The notes: generated by a model not told the origin, from the sequence alone. A stretch of DNA of 15,084 bases from Phoronis ovalis (GCA_028565635.1 JAOXYB010029201.1:1-15084), one strand, 5' to 3'; positions 1 through 15,026 are shown, counted from the first letter of the stretch. Translations and numbers: made by a program.

Positions 1-504
1 TATGCAATTCCTTTCGCTCAAATAACCAATTTAAACAGCGTACAATGATGATTCTTCGAATCGTCGTTGTCTTGTTCTTTTTTGCATTTTACTGATATTA
101 ATATAAAGGTATACATTTGCAAAAAGTTTTTACTCTAAATTTTACAAAATTAATTGTGAGATTTATATTTTACGTTTTGAATTTGATCATGTGATCTGAC
201 AAAATCTCACACTAGTAAAAATAATTATGTTTTTTTTTAAAATGTTTTTTTTGTATTGGTTAGAATCAAGGGTTGTTTGTGACTGCACCCAGTTAGTCAA
301 TTGCTTGTGTATTTTGTAAGATTTTTATTCTGCAGTGGCTATATACTCTTGAATTTATTCTTTCCTATTAATTCTTTTGAATTCCTGAATTAAATAGTTT
401 TCTTATATTTTGCATGTTATTACCGTGTGAGTTATAATATGCTGATTACATTTCGCTCTGTCCACAGATTGCTGTGCATCATGGAGGACCTTGGTATTTT
501 TTAG
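1..504. other. Intronic sequence 5' of the first visible PRMT9 exon
   Basis: This AT-rich stretch has no open frame that I recognise. It most likely belongs to a PRMT9 intron, because the first exon I can join starts at 505 and the gene's first several hundred codons are not in the window. It ends in a pyrimidine-rich acceptor (TATTTTTTAG at 495-504). A second AG at 466-467 (TCCACAG) also resembles an acceptor, but the frame it would open does not join to the PRMT9 frame. Confidence 0.6.
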
Positions 505-3146
505 GAAATACAGAAATGTCTTCAAGGTATCTCCAAACAGTTCCTAATTAAAGTAATGGAGACGGGGAAAATTGATGCCATTTTAATGTGGTTTGACCTT
601 CATGTTGATGACAGAGTAACAGTTAGTTCGAGCTCTAGTAGTGACACCTGTTGGGAGCAAGCAGTGTATCCTATCTTCCCCAGCAGGTTATTTGGAGAAG
701 GTAAAAAGTTTATGTATATTATACTTGTATTAGTATAATTATAACTTACTGTTATTTGTAAATAATCTATTGGTTTACGAATAATGTTATTTGCCGAGGT
801 AAACTAACCACTCTATACCTGTGACGAAACATGCATTATATTTCCCATAGGCTTCAATGCAATTTTCATCAAATTTGGACATACACCATTTATTTATTAA
901 ATGATATCTTCGAAGGTTCTTTTAGCAACATAGAGTTATTGTTCACCATCAGAGGAACCATACATGACATTTGGTACCAAAGTCTTCGATCACAGCAGAA
1001 ATGACACATATAGGCATCATTTTGACTTAATTTATTAGCAGTGTTCCAAAATGCACTTCTTAAATATTCAAAAATTTCCTGTCTCAAATATCTTTTAAAT
1101 ATCATCCAATTAATTTCTCTCACGCAGAGTCCAAGTAACAAAATAATCACCAATATCCTGACAATTATCTTGACAAGAAGGAGAAACAATTAAATCTCAT
1201 CATGACATTGCATTTGGGGCCTGTACTCTGTGACTCCTGCTGGCAAATACTGTTTTTCTCACCTGAGACAATTGTAAATTCTTCAGCACGGTATATTTAA
1301 GGTAATTTATCTGTTAAGATCCACACAGAAATGCTGTAACATGAGATATTTCATTATAGAACAAATGGTATGGGAGATTTGACTTCAATTTAGCTAATTA
1401 ATTGCTATTTTCTCACAACAGGTGAAAAAAGGAACATGAATGTAAAACCAGGAGATATATTAAAGATCAGTTATACATGTGCTGATGACTGTATTAAGCT
1501 TGAGTGTCAAGAAATTATTAAAGACAAAATTGCTGAAAGTGTTTGTCATAATCATCTCTTACATAAAGAAACTCATAAGTTGCCAGACAATCTAGAAATG
1601 TGTAGTATTGGAAATGTGGAATCGGCAACACATCAGCTTCAAATTGTACAGGCCAATATAAATTTAGATACTGTAGCAAAACAATCAGAAGTTTCATTGC
1701 ATTCAACAAAGGATGTTAATGGTATTGACTTGGTGAATGCATCCTGTGAAAAGGTGTCTGAAATAACCCTGAACAAGAATAATGAGCAGGACAGCAATGT
1801 ATCTTCTAGCAGCATGCTGAATTATAGTGGATCTTCCGCTGCTGCCAGTTGTCAGATAGTTATGCTAGATAGACATGATATTCGCAAGCTGAATGACATA
1901 CATTCAAACACAAAAATATGCTGTGCTCTAGAAAAAGTGATAAAACCAAACTCTCAAGTTCTGTATTTGTCCTTGGAGTTTCCACTACTTGGCATTCAAG
2001 CCATGAAAACAGGTGCTGATAAAATTTTCGTGACAACTCAGAGCACAAAGTATCAGAACATAGCCACATTGGTGGCAAAGAAAAATTTTTTGAATCAGGA
2101 CAGCTTGATATATGTGGAAGATATCCACAACTGTTCAAAAATGGATGTCGTGATGGTAGATGTGGTGGAGCCATCTGGTGTGCTTAGACAACAAATTCTT
2201 GAAGATATCGCTTTAGCCAGGTATTCCTTTTATTACTTCTAGATAGTTCCTAGCAAGGAGATGGCAAATAAAAGTTATCAGCGATGGACTTGGAGATTGA
2301 TCCAAGGCTAGCATCATATACATGTAATAGCATTAAAAACGTAAACCACTTATTTGATGTTACATGCTTTATCAATGGAGCTTTATGTCGGATCTATGTA
2401 TGATAATAGATATTCATAATTTAATTTCAGGGTAACTTGTTTGAAAGATACTGGTCGAGTTATTCCATCATTGCTTTCTGTATATGGTGTGGGCATACAA
2501 TCTGAAGAATTATTAAAGGCTAACCGGGTTTTAAATGACAAAAGAACTCTGAGATGGAAAATTTCACAAGTGATAAATGACTTTCAGGTAATTTTCAACC
2601 AGCACAATGTGAACATATTGATACAGTAAGAAGTATGCCTGTTGTACTACATTAAATTATCTATTTATAACAATTAATCTGTTAACGGAGTTGATTTTAC
2701 ATTATATTCATGTTTTACTAATCCTGGACAGTATTATTAGTCTGTTCATCATTTAAACTACAGCATGACTTTGTTGCTTTTTTCAGACAAGAAACCACTT
2801 GGACATTGTTCTGTCAACTCTTCCTCATACAAGACTTACAGAGCCATTCAAAATGTTTGATTTTAACTTTAATGAGTCTATTAGTGATGAAAGACTACCT
2901 GCATTCCTTGAGCAAAGTCACCTTCACAAAATTACTGCTTTAGAGGATGGAAAATTGTGTGCCATAGTATATTGGTTTGATATTGGTGTGGATAGTGAGA
3001 CCATGATATGCACTCTAGACATGCAAACTTACTGGAACCAAGCCGCTATGATGTTACAATCAGAGGTTGATGTCTGTCGAGGACAAGTACTTAAGATACG
3101 GACTGTATGTAATAATAGCTCTTTTCACATTTCTGTAGAGAAGTGA
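505..3146 (+). CDS. PRMT9: PRMT9, protein arginine methyltransferase 9 (3' part, four exons)
   Basis: Joined exons 505-700, 1422-2220, 2431-2587 and 2787-3146 give 503 residues and a TGA stop at 3144-3146; all three introns are GT-AG and keep phase. PRMT9 is known as a type II enzyme that symmetrically dimethylates arginine, notably on splicing factor SF3B2. Numbering the partial protein from 505, residues 21-66 are the end of the first, catalytic methyltransferase domain (GKIDAILMWFDLHVDD, then CWEQAVYP, the THW-loop position). Residues about 96-208 are a polar, Ser/Asn-rich linker. Residues about 211-503 are the second methyltransferase-like domain. At 245-260, where a SAM-binding glycine-rich motif is expected, it reads VLYLSLEFPLLGIQAM, so this half is probably catalytically dead, as known for the family. 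It repeats the domain-end pattern (GKLCAIVYWFDIGVD at 439-453, TYWNQA at 465-470). PRMT7 is the other two-domain PRMT, but the VDVVEPSG segment (311-318) and the length fit PRMT9. The start at 505 is the least certain boundary. The N-terminal TPR region and the SAM site lie before the window. Confidence 0.88.
701..1421 (+). other. PRMT9 intron, no gene seen
   Basis: Donor GAAG|GTAAAA at 701 and acceptor TCACAACAG ending at 1421 join GGT in phase 1. A 99-codon open frame on the minus strand (890-1189) inside it shows no family resemblance, so I treat it as chance. The stretch around 840-900 reads like interspersed repeat sequence, but I cannot name it. Confidence 0.7.
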
Positions 3147-3348
3147 TAAAAGCATTCTTGCAAATTGATCTGACAAACCGCTTATAAAAACAAATCATCA
3201 GCCTTTTATCATTTGTCATCACAATCAGGTAACTTGTTAGAAAGTTTTGTTTGTTACAAGCCAGATCACATGATATCAAGTTTTTACTAACCTGATAAAC
3301 TCATTTAGTTTTCTGATAACAATATTCATGAATTAAGTCATAAAATAA

Positions 3349-3354
3349 TTTATT
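3349..3354 (-). terminator. Candidate polyadenylation signal of TMEM184C
   Basis: TTTATT on the plus strand is AATAAA on the minus strand, about 138 bases past the TMEM184C stop at 3492. It is the first canonical hexamer I find downstream of that stop. Cleavage would be expected about 10-30 bases further on, near 3320-3340. Confidence 0.5.
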
Positions 3355-3411
3355 TTTTATCAACAATTTATGTATCAAAATTAAATATGTTTTTCATAAA
3401 AATGAACACAT

Positions 3412-3417
3412 AATAAA
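3412..3417 (+). terminator. Candidate polyadenylation signal of PRMT9
   Basis: AATAAA lies 265 bases after the PRMT9 stop; a weaker ATTAAA variant lies at 3380-3385. Cleavage after the canonical site would fall near 3430-3447, past the position of the opposing TMEM184C signal, so the two 3' UTRs would overlap. Confidence 0.5.
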
Positions 3418-3491
3418 AAATTCTGAATATTGTTTAAAAAACATTATTCAGCTCAAAGTATCCTCTTATATTCAGCCCAACTGTTTAGTTT

Positions 3492-8004
<4,513 letters not shown>

Positions 8005-8496
8005 TTAGATTTCGAGACTTTATAAAATGAGATGGTGTAGTTGTAGATCATCAAATTGAAAAGACGACAAATCTAGTATTAAACAATCTCCCGCATAATC
8101 TTTAATTCCCCCATGCCTTTACTTGCGTCATGTGAAAGTTACAACACAGCAGCCAGTATTATTATTATGTAAAAAGCATTTATAGTCATAGTCACGTTAC
8201 ACAACTTGATAAGAAACGTGCATAGACCGTAGTATTTATCTTTTAATTTGAACTTCCCCTCCTACTTCGTAAGTTTACTGTGACTGTGTGTCGCTAAAAT
8301 AGCCGTGTGCAGTCAACTTACTTCCGCAATCGTAAAATTCAGCGCAAATAATTTATCGGGACTTTTTAGAACTTTTGCAAAGTAAACACAAAGCTACGTA
8401 AATCGCAAAAGTATATTTAAACACCTTATATTTTTTGAACAGAGAGAAATTATATGTCAAATTATGTTTAGTCACTTAACTATTGCTATAACACAG

Positions 8497-8504
8497 TGAC
8501 GTCA
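8497..8504. promoter_or_regulatory. Full palindromic CRE (TGACGTCA)
   Basis: This is an exact match to the CREB/ATF consensus, in the middle of the divergent TMEM184C/SPART spacer. It is 571 bases from the TMEM184C start codon and about 1 kb from the SPART start codon. An AP-1-type TGAGTCA follows at 8563-8569. The match is exact; use in vivo is inferred. Confidence 0.5.
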
Positions 8505-8909
8505 TCTACTGATTTGGAGTTGGAAAGAAGTAAACATACTGCAGTTGCTAGACTCGTGGTCGTGAGTCATTTCGTATGATTATCTTATGCAGTAAGTCGT
8601 ATGAAAAGTATGCGACATAGTCAAGAACACGTTAAGATATATTGCACAAAAGTTGAGCAACAAGTTTGCATCTAAGGGTGAGAGGATATTTTATTTCCGT
8701 GTACCGTGCGAAATTTTGCCTACCACGTACGTCCTCTTGATAAAAGTTGCACCTCAAAAGAACCGGTTATTTTGGGGCTATGTGTCTGGTATTAAAAATA
8801 ATCCCTAATTGATTAAATTAGTGAAATGCAATTGCTTTGAAAAAAAGTTCCAATCATTTATAAAAAATATGAGAAAGTCAGTGAATCCGTTTGACACTTG
8901 CAAAGTTAA

Positions 8910-8919
8910 TACCGTCTAG
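8910..8919 (+). repeat. Left flanking direct repeat (candidate target site duplication)
   Basis: TACCGTCTAG here is identical, in the same orientation, to 9444-9453. The pair sits just outside the arms of the inverted repeat, as expected for a target site duplicated on insertion. Confidence 0.6.
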
Positions 8920-9443
8920 TACTACTAGTAGATAATATTGTCCTTGTTCTGCACGCTAGCTCTTGATAATCTGACTTGTGAGCTGTGCGAACAGTCATGG
9001 AATCTTACATAACCAATTACAGAGAAAGTGCTCAACTTGGAAATCTATGTAATTCCTACTGAATGAGTTCATATATCACCGTCCAGATAATCTCTGATTA
9101 TCCAACTTAAACTCTCTCTACTCCTTTGACTATTTGCAACTCCCGTGCTGGCACCCACTTGCCAAAAAACATGGGCGGTGTGTGAGCCCAGGGTAAAATA
9201 CGCTTACTACATGGTAAAAACTGCATTCAGGAGTTTCAATTGGTGATGGGAGTAGTGGAAGTTGAAGTTCGATAATGAGAGAGTATCTGGACAGTGATGT
9301 ATATGAACTCACTCGGTAGAAATTACATTGATTTCGAAGTTTGGGCACTTTCACTGTAATTAGCTATGTAAGATTCCGTGGCAGTTCGCACAGCTCACTA
9401 GTCAGATTATCAAGAGCGAGCGCAGAACGTCATAAACTAGGAC
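8920..9443. mobile_element. Fold-back / long-TIR non-autonomous element
   Basis: The left arm (about 8947-9143) and the right arm (about 9229-9429) are reverse complements over nearly 200 bases, roughly four matches in five by eye with few gaps. Exact blocks include GCTCTTGATAATCTGACT, GTGAGCTGTGCGAAC, GGAATCTTACATA and TGAGTTCATATA. About 85 bases lie between the arms. The whole is bracketed by TACCGTCTAG on each side. There is no transposase frame inside. Long arms, a tiny centre and 9-10 base duplications fit Foldback-like or Mutator-like non-autonomous elements; the exact ends and the family are inferred. It lies 85 bases upstream of the SPART start codon, in promoter, 5' UTR or a 5' UTR intron. 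Confidence 0.72.
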
Positions 9444-9453
9444 TACCGTCTAG
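9444..9453 (+). repeat. Right flanking direct repeat (candidate target site duplication)
   Basis: This is the second copy of TACCGTCTAG; the partner is at 8910-8919. The match stops at ten bases on both sides. Confidence 0.6.
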
Positions 9454-9527
9454 ACCACTTTATTTAATAGTATTAAAGTGCAATATTACTGAACAGTCAT
9501 CTTTTAGGATAATCAGGAAGTAGATCC

Positions 9528-12500
9528 ATGGAAGCTGCCAGACCTAAATCACAGCCCATCCGGCCACCTGCTCCTGATCAGTCAGTGTCCTTAAAACAGC
9601 TAAAACGTTTGCATGATGAAGCTTATGCCACTATTGAGAAGGGTTTGAGTGTAGACGAACATGGCAGCAAAGAAGAATCAATAACGCTATACAACAAAGG
9701 AATTTCTCTTCTTGAACGAGGTCTTGCAATATCTTGTGAACATGAAGATGCTAACAAACTTCAAACTAAAATGCGTAAAACAAAACTTCAAATTGAAATG
9801 AGACTTCGTGATATTATTTCCACTCCTCCTTCTTACGAAGAAACCCTAGCATCAGATTTGTCAATGTCAGATAGCATAATGACAGATTCCTCAAGCTCAG
9901 AATCTCTGTTAGATGGACAGGATGCAACTGAGATTTACACTATAGCTGATGGAATTCAGATCTTTTTTATTACCCCAGAAGGATATGTCAGTGCGCCATC
10001 ATATCCATCAGGCTTACATGTATATAAATTTTTGAATGTGTCTGAGCTCGAGCAAAATAATGCAAGACCACCAGCTTTCCTGAAAGTAGGTCCCTGGATG
10101 TATCCTCTCATACCTGGATCATCACCTGTGTTAGAAACAAGTTATGGTGCTTATATGTTCCCTGACATGGCAGCAGAGCCTGGTAAATAATTTATACTTT
10201 ATATTGCTATTGGTTAGTTCTGAATGTGAGTATTTTAATTAGTAATTTGAAAATGTCAGTACTATTGTTCTTGTACCCATGAGGACAATTGAAAATTAAT
10301 GTTCTGTATTAATAAGTTAATGTTTTTCTTATCAGTACTTATATTTGAAGCTGTCAGGCAGCTAAAATCTCCGCATACTTCGGAAAAATGGATCAAAAGT
10401 GTTGCTTAGTTTCAAAAGTGTCAAAGTTTTATTGACTTGGCTTGTACATAGATATTGTATTATCGTATGGTATGAAGCATATAGTCAGGGTGATCTACTA
10501 TTTTTCAAAACAAAATTAACAGGTTCAGCTGTAGGAATAATTTTCCCACCCACTGTAACACAACAGCAGAAAGAGGGTTTTAAGCAGCTTATGGATTCTC
10601 TTACAACATTACAAACTCAGTCCACAGAAAGTCCGATTACCATGGAAGCAGAAGAGTCGGATACAACTGCTACAAACAAATCCGATATTAAAGATACTGA
10701 AACAGCCAGCGATGAACATATCAGTGCAACAATAGCTAAAGGACTTGTCACAGGTAACTAAATGTATAATATTTCTGACAGCATCTGACCAGGATGAACA
10801 TAGTTATGCATTTTGTGTTGATAGAATTCCTAGCCCCGCATAGTTCAAAATTAACAATAAATTATTACGTTTTTTGTATTTTTATAGTAAAATTATCCTT
10901 TTACTGAATACATGTAATTATGTTAACATCAAGTGAATGCTCATGCTCAAATATTTTATGCCTCTGATACATGTACCATGAGTTGTTGGTTTATGAGATA
11001 TATCAGAACCCTTGTTAGATCACAAGAGACATTATGCAAAATTATTATAGCAATTAAAGCACTTTAATTTATCGTTCTTGTAATACTATGATGTGTGTGT
11101 GGTTCTGTCCGTGACTGTTGTGCATTACAAAGACACATTTTATTTATAATAAATGATGTTGAAATATCTTGTTGATAAATGAAAGTGTTCATTAATATAT
11201 TCCAAGGAGCTGAGAAGCTGTCACAACAACTAATGAAAGGTGCTGAATATTCTAAAGAATTTGTAAGAAAAGGCTCTGCCAAGTTAAAGGAAAATCTGAC
11301 ACCGAAACAACAAGAATTCATGTGCCATCCAAAATATAAGGAAGGTGTACAATATGCAAGGAAAGCAAGTCACACAGCAGTTCAAGTTAGTTCTTGGTTG
11401 GGTATGTATGTGTTCACCTTGTAAAACATTTACTTTTAGGTAGTTGCAAACTGATGCACTGATGCAATAATTGTTTTGAATAAGTTGAATTAGATAGTTG
11501 ACTCTGACAGGCGGAGTTATTTTACTCCATCTCTGTGACTGTAATGTAGATATTGTTTTTATACTTTAAGTCTTGAGTAATCATTAAAAAAACTTTTCTA
11601 GAATTATATCAGGTCAACACTTTGCCATTCTAGTAAGCAAGCTTGGTGAAACTACATTAGCCATCGGTCGGCAGTTGGCACCACGCATCAAATCCACCTG
11701 TGCACCATACATACCTAAGAGCATAACCGCAAAAGATGAGGCAGATGGTCGTTCTAAGCTGGATAACGTAGCAGAGGTAGCCATTGGGGGAGTGAAAGGT
11801 AATAAAACTACTGAGTGTGTTATGTAAGTTGCAAGAAGTAACAAGTAAACCACAGTTTAACAAATATTGATATGACAGGGTCACATCTCATTGCAAATCG
11901 TAGTAAAAAATACAGAATGGAGTCGGGTATCACAATGTTAAACGTATTATGATTTTTTGTACATTTATTTTCCCCATGTTTTATTAGTACAAGCTCATCT
12001 TAGATTTACCAGTAGTTTTATAATATGCCATTTTTAGTTTTCTTATTTCTCACTGTTTACATGATCAGGCCTAAAAAAATGTATTGTTCTTATTACTACA
12101 TGATCAGAAAAATTGAGTACTCGGATAGCTAGGTAGGAAAGTTATTTTATTTTAGGTTTTTATTTTATTGAACAAACCATGCAAGAAATAACAACATATA
12201 GGTACATGTATTTGCTGAAAATATGCAAAAAACAAATATATTTTTTTGTGGTTGGGTTCTCGGAATCGCACACAATATTTTCTTAGGCCTAAGTTAATGG
12301 AAATTTTACAGTTTGAAATTAAGATTCAGTGTGGTTTTAATTAGTTGTTTAATTACCCACATCAGATACTGTCTCAGTTGAACAAAGTATTGTTTCTTTA
12401 GGAACCCCAGGTTGTATTTAAAATATCTAAAATGTCAAATCTTTCATTGGTAAGGTCATTTTCTCCAAATTTATTTAAAGAATCATATATGCAAATTATA

Positions 12501-13475
12501 AAATTCATAAAATTTTTGCACATTGCTGTCCCTGTCAAAATTCTGCACTGATATTCCTTCAGGCTTTGGCATTGTTTTCAATGGTCTGGAACAAGCTGCT
12601 AAAGCATTATGCAGAAGTCTTGCTGATGAAACTGTTCATGTTGTTCAACACAAGTAAGTAATTTTAATTAAATTTAAAAATGCTAAATGTCAATGTTTTT
12701 GAGTCATATTCTTTTAACATTTTCTTGTTTCACGAACAACTTTGTTGTGTTTTGAAAAATAGCGATTCATATCTTTCTGAAAATCACACCTTAGCTCACT
12801 GTTGGTAAAATTTGTAGCACAGCGTAATTACTATTGTCAAAGTGATACTTGTTCTGATTTACTGTCGGACATGCAAAATGTCTTGTGAGTTTTGTCATGG
12901 AAAAATAAGGTTAAAAAAACAGAAGGTTAGTGTAAATATTTGTCAAAAATAATTATGCCATGTGATAGATTTCACTAGCAGTGTTGGGAATTTCAGAAAA
13001 TTTCTATGTTCTTTTTTTTTTAAACAATCCCATATCAAAGTTGTTTTAAAATCCTGTAAAACATTTAGCTTGAAATTGCATGAGTCGGAAAAATAGGTGT
13101 GTATAATTTATAGGAGAGAAAAAAATAAATAAATGGATTTATGGCAATACAAATGAATGCATTCTATTTAACACAGCATATAATATTAAAGTTATAATGA
13201 TAATTTTTTGATACGTTAAATCTTTCAGGTATGGCTCAGATGCTGGACATTTAACTGAACATACTTTGTATTCAGTGGGAAACGTGGCAATGACTGGTTA
13301 TAATGTCAAACATTTGGGTATTAAAGCTGTTGCTAAGAGAGCAGCTAAAGACACTGGTGTTGCTATTGTGGAGGAAGCTGCCAAGCGTGATAAACCTAAT
13401 GGAACAGATAAAAATGGAAGTTGCAAGAACAATACCACTGAAGACATAAAAAAAATCCCAAAATATGAAGATTAA
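9528..13475 (+). CDS. SPART: Spartin (SPART/SPG20), MIT and senescence-domain protein (complete, six coding exons)
   Basis: Exons 9528-10182, 10523-10753, 11207-11401, 11613-11798, 12563-12653 and 13229-13475 total 1605 nt: 534 residues plus TAA, all GT-AG and in phase. Spartin acts at lipid droplets, endosomes, mitochondria and the cytokinesis bridge; loss in humans causes Troyer syndrome. Visible: an N-terminal MIT helical domain (about 22-97, for ESCRT-III tails); PPSY at 100-103, a PPxY site for WW-domain (Nedd4/Itch-type) ubiquitin ligases; an acidic/Ser stretch (110-132); the central conserved spartin region (about 135-250, DGIQIFFITPEGYVSAPSYP); an acidic Thr/Ser linker (about 256-287); and the Gly/Ala-rich senescence domain (about 288-505, reported to bind lipid), ending in the GNVAMTGYNVKHLGIKAVAK region. 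The tail (506-534) is charged. The human protein is about 666 residues; here the linkers are shorter. ATG 9528 is the first in frame after a TAA at 9510-9512. Confidence 0.94.
10183..10522 (+). other. SPART intron 1 (after the first coding exon)
   Basis: Donor CCTG|GTAAAT and acceptor AAAATTAACAG join glycine 219 in phase 1. An open frame runs through from 10399 into exon 2, but its intronic part has no family match, whereas joining at 10523 gives the spartin sequence EPGSAVGIIF. Retention of this intron would hit the TAA at 10188-10190 almost at once. Confidence 0.85.
10754..11206 (+). other. SPART intron 2, no gene seen
   Basis: Donor CACAG|GTAACT and acceptor ATATATTCCAAG join glycine 296 in phase 1. 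The acceptor has a weak pyrimidine tract. The 11064-11321 minus-strand open frame overlapping this intron and exon 3 is a shadow. Confidence 0.8.
11799..12562 (+). other. SPART intron 4, largest of the gene, no gene seen
   Basis: Donor GAAAG|GTAATA and acceptor ATATTCCTTCAG join glycine 423 in phase 1. The sequence is AT-rich. I see no second gene, RNA gene or clear repeat in it. Confidence 0.8.
12654..13228 (+). other. SPART intron 5, no gene seen
   Basis: Donor CACAA|GTAAGT and acceptor TAAATCTTTCAG join lysine 453 in phase 2. The sequence is AT-rich, with homopolymer runs around 13010-13025. Confidence 0.8.
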
Positions 13476-13544
13476 TTAAAGCTGTACAAATGAAGGTCAT
13501 CTTTTTATGAATTTGTGCTGATGAAATGCTGGTTGTGGTTATAT

Positions 13545-13572
13545 AGCACGATTTTTTTGTCAAAAAAGTGCT
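13545..13572. repeat. Short hairpin in the SPART 3' UTR
   Basis: AGCAC followed by a T-run, then GTC, an A-run and GTGCT can fold into a stem of about 11 pairs with a small bulge. It begins 70 bases after the SPART stop, so it would lie in the 3' UTR. No function is known to me. Confidence 0.5.
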
Positions 13573-13725
13573 GAAGTGGTATATAATAGTTCATAAACTA
13601 TGATCCCGGGACTATAATAGGTGTAAAGTTTATATATTCTGTATAATTCTACTCTCTTGATACTGGGGGACTATAAATTATAAAATGTGATCATTTCTAG
13701 CACGTTTTAAAAATCGTTTGGAAAT

Positions 13726-13731
13726 AATAAA
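13726..13731 (+). terminator. Candidate polyadenylation signal of SPART
   Basis: AATAAA lies about 250 bases after the SPART stop codon and is the first canonical hexamer I find after it. A variant ATTAAA almost overlaps the stop itself and is too close to be useful. Confidence 0.5.
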
Positions 13732-15010
13732 TTAATTTACTGAGACTATTAAAAATATAGTATTTTTCTTATCAAGTAATGTTAAACATTAATATTGATA
13801 ATTGCTCTAATGTGAATGACAGTGATAACTAGATAGCTTTTTAGCAAAGGCAATTTGACCTTTACAGTCTGAAGGAATCCACCAGAGAAGGTAGCAAACA
13901 CTAACGGATGCATTTATTCAGACTGGCCCTTTTTGTTTTGACACTATAGTACATGTCTATGTGCTAATTAAATGTGCAATCAAGTTAAGGCTAGATTGCC
14001 AGGAAAATCTATTAAACCCTAAATATAATGACAATATCAAACCAAAAGTAAATCACAAAAAAATCCATACTAGGAATTGTATCTATTGACCTCGAAATGA
14101 CCCAATCATGGATGACCTCCATAGATCAATTGAAAAGAAGCCATAAAATATAAATATGACATTTTGCCGGGCACCTAGATAGGCCGAAAGATCACCTGAC
14201 TGATAGCATCATATTTAGTTTAATTGGATGTTTTAAGCAATTTTAACCTTGTGACCTCAAGGTCAACAATGGCTTACCCCCAGGGATGTCGAATTTCAAG
14301 TACCGTGCCTGTAAATCAGCCCATCTTCCAGTGATATGGCTTGCTAAAAAATTGATAAAGATAGAAAGAAGGATAGAAAAACACTGTACAAACCTAGCAG
14401 GTGTAAATATAAAGTTGACATTGTATATTAACACGTCCACTTGTAAGGCTTGTAGGATGTGTCCTGAAAGAATATTTCCAAAAGAATTATTAAAAAATGA
14501 CAAAATATTATACTGAATATCTGTATTACAGGTCCCACTTCAGGGCTAAGTCTGAATTAAAGCTCTCCGCCGGTCTTGTTATGGTGACATTATGTTACGG
14601 TGATTTGAATTGGTCAGTCCAACGTACGTTATATACTTTACGGGAAAACCGACATCAGCACCGTTCTGGTAAAGTAGTCACATCTACAGTTGGTGTACTC
14701 GATCCCAGTTATGTGTAAACAAATCTTTAATAAGTAAACCAGCTGGGACGTCGATTGGTAGTGAATGAAAGCCAATTAAAAAAAATAAATATAAACCTTG
14801 CATTTGGTTGGAATGAGCGAATGCAGTTAAACTTCCGCTTTATACTAAAACAGCTGGGCGCACACTCCCACTGAAATCTTCACATTGGGAGAGACAACTC
14901 TTCCCCGCGGACAAGTTCTCGTACTTAGCTGAAAAACATAAAGCACCACACATATCCCGCTACTTTATATTGTATCTTCGTTTTGAAATTGAACTTATCA
15001 TTGCTGTTTT

Positions 15011-15026
15011 ATCCTATCTATAGGAT
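15011..15026. repeat. Short perfect inverted repeat
   Basis: ATCCTAT-CT-ATAGGAT is a perfect 7-base inverted repeat with a 2-base centre. It lies 21 bases before a TCACGTGA E-box. It may be chance in AT-rich DNA. Confidence 0.45.

Noticed and set aside
468-551. Open stretch after TCCACAG that could be an alternative start of the first PRMT9 exon
   Set aside because: Its frame ends in TAA at 549-551 and is not the frame of the PRMT9 domain. In the PRMT9 frame a TAG at 502-504 forces the exon to begin after it.
890-1189. 99-codon minus-strand open frame
   Set aside because: It lies inside a well-supported PRMT9 intron on the other strand, and its sequence shows no family features.
9130-9354. 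74-codon minus-strand open frame
   Set aside because: It runs through the spacer and right arm of the inverted repeat. The repeat explains the DNA, and the peptide has no recognisable motif.
9341-9523. 60-codon plus-strand open frame just before SPART
   Set aside because: It is out of frame with spartin and made largely of inverted-repeat arm sequence. An upstream ORF role cannot be excluded, but nothing supports it.
10399-10522. Upstream part of the open frame leading into SPART exon 2
   Set aside because: It is intronic. Joining 10182 to 10523 gives a continuous spartin sequence with correct phase, while this stretch is unrelated.
14581-14613. Near-direct repeat TGTTATGGTGACATTA / TGTTACGGTGATTTGA
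   Set aside because: There are only two short imperfect copies, and nothing suggests an array or an RNA gene.
14243-14718. Three overlapping open frames of 73-86 codons on both strands
   Set aside because: None shows a family, conserved motif or plausible splice partners. Frames of this length occur by chance.
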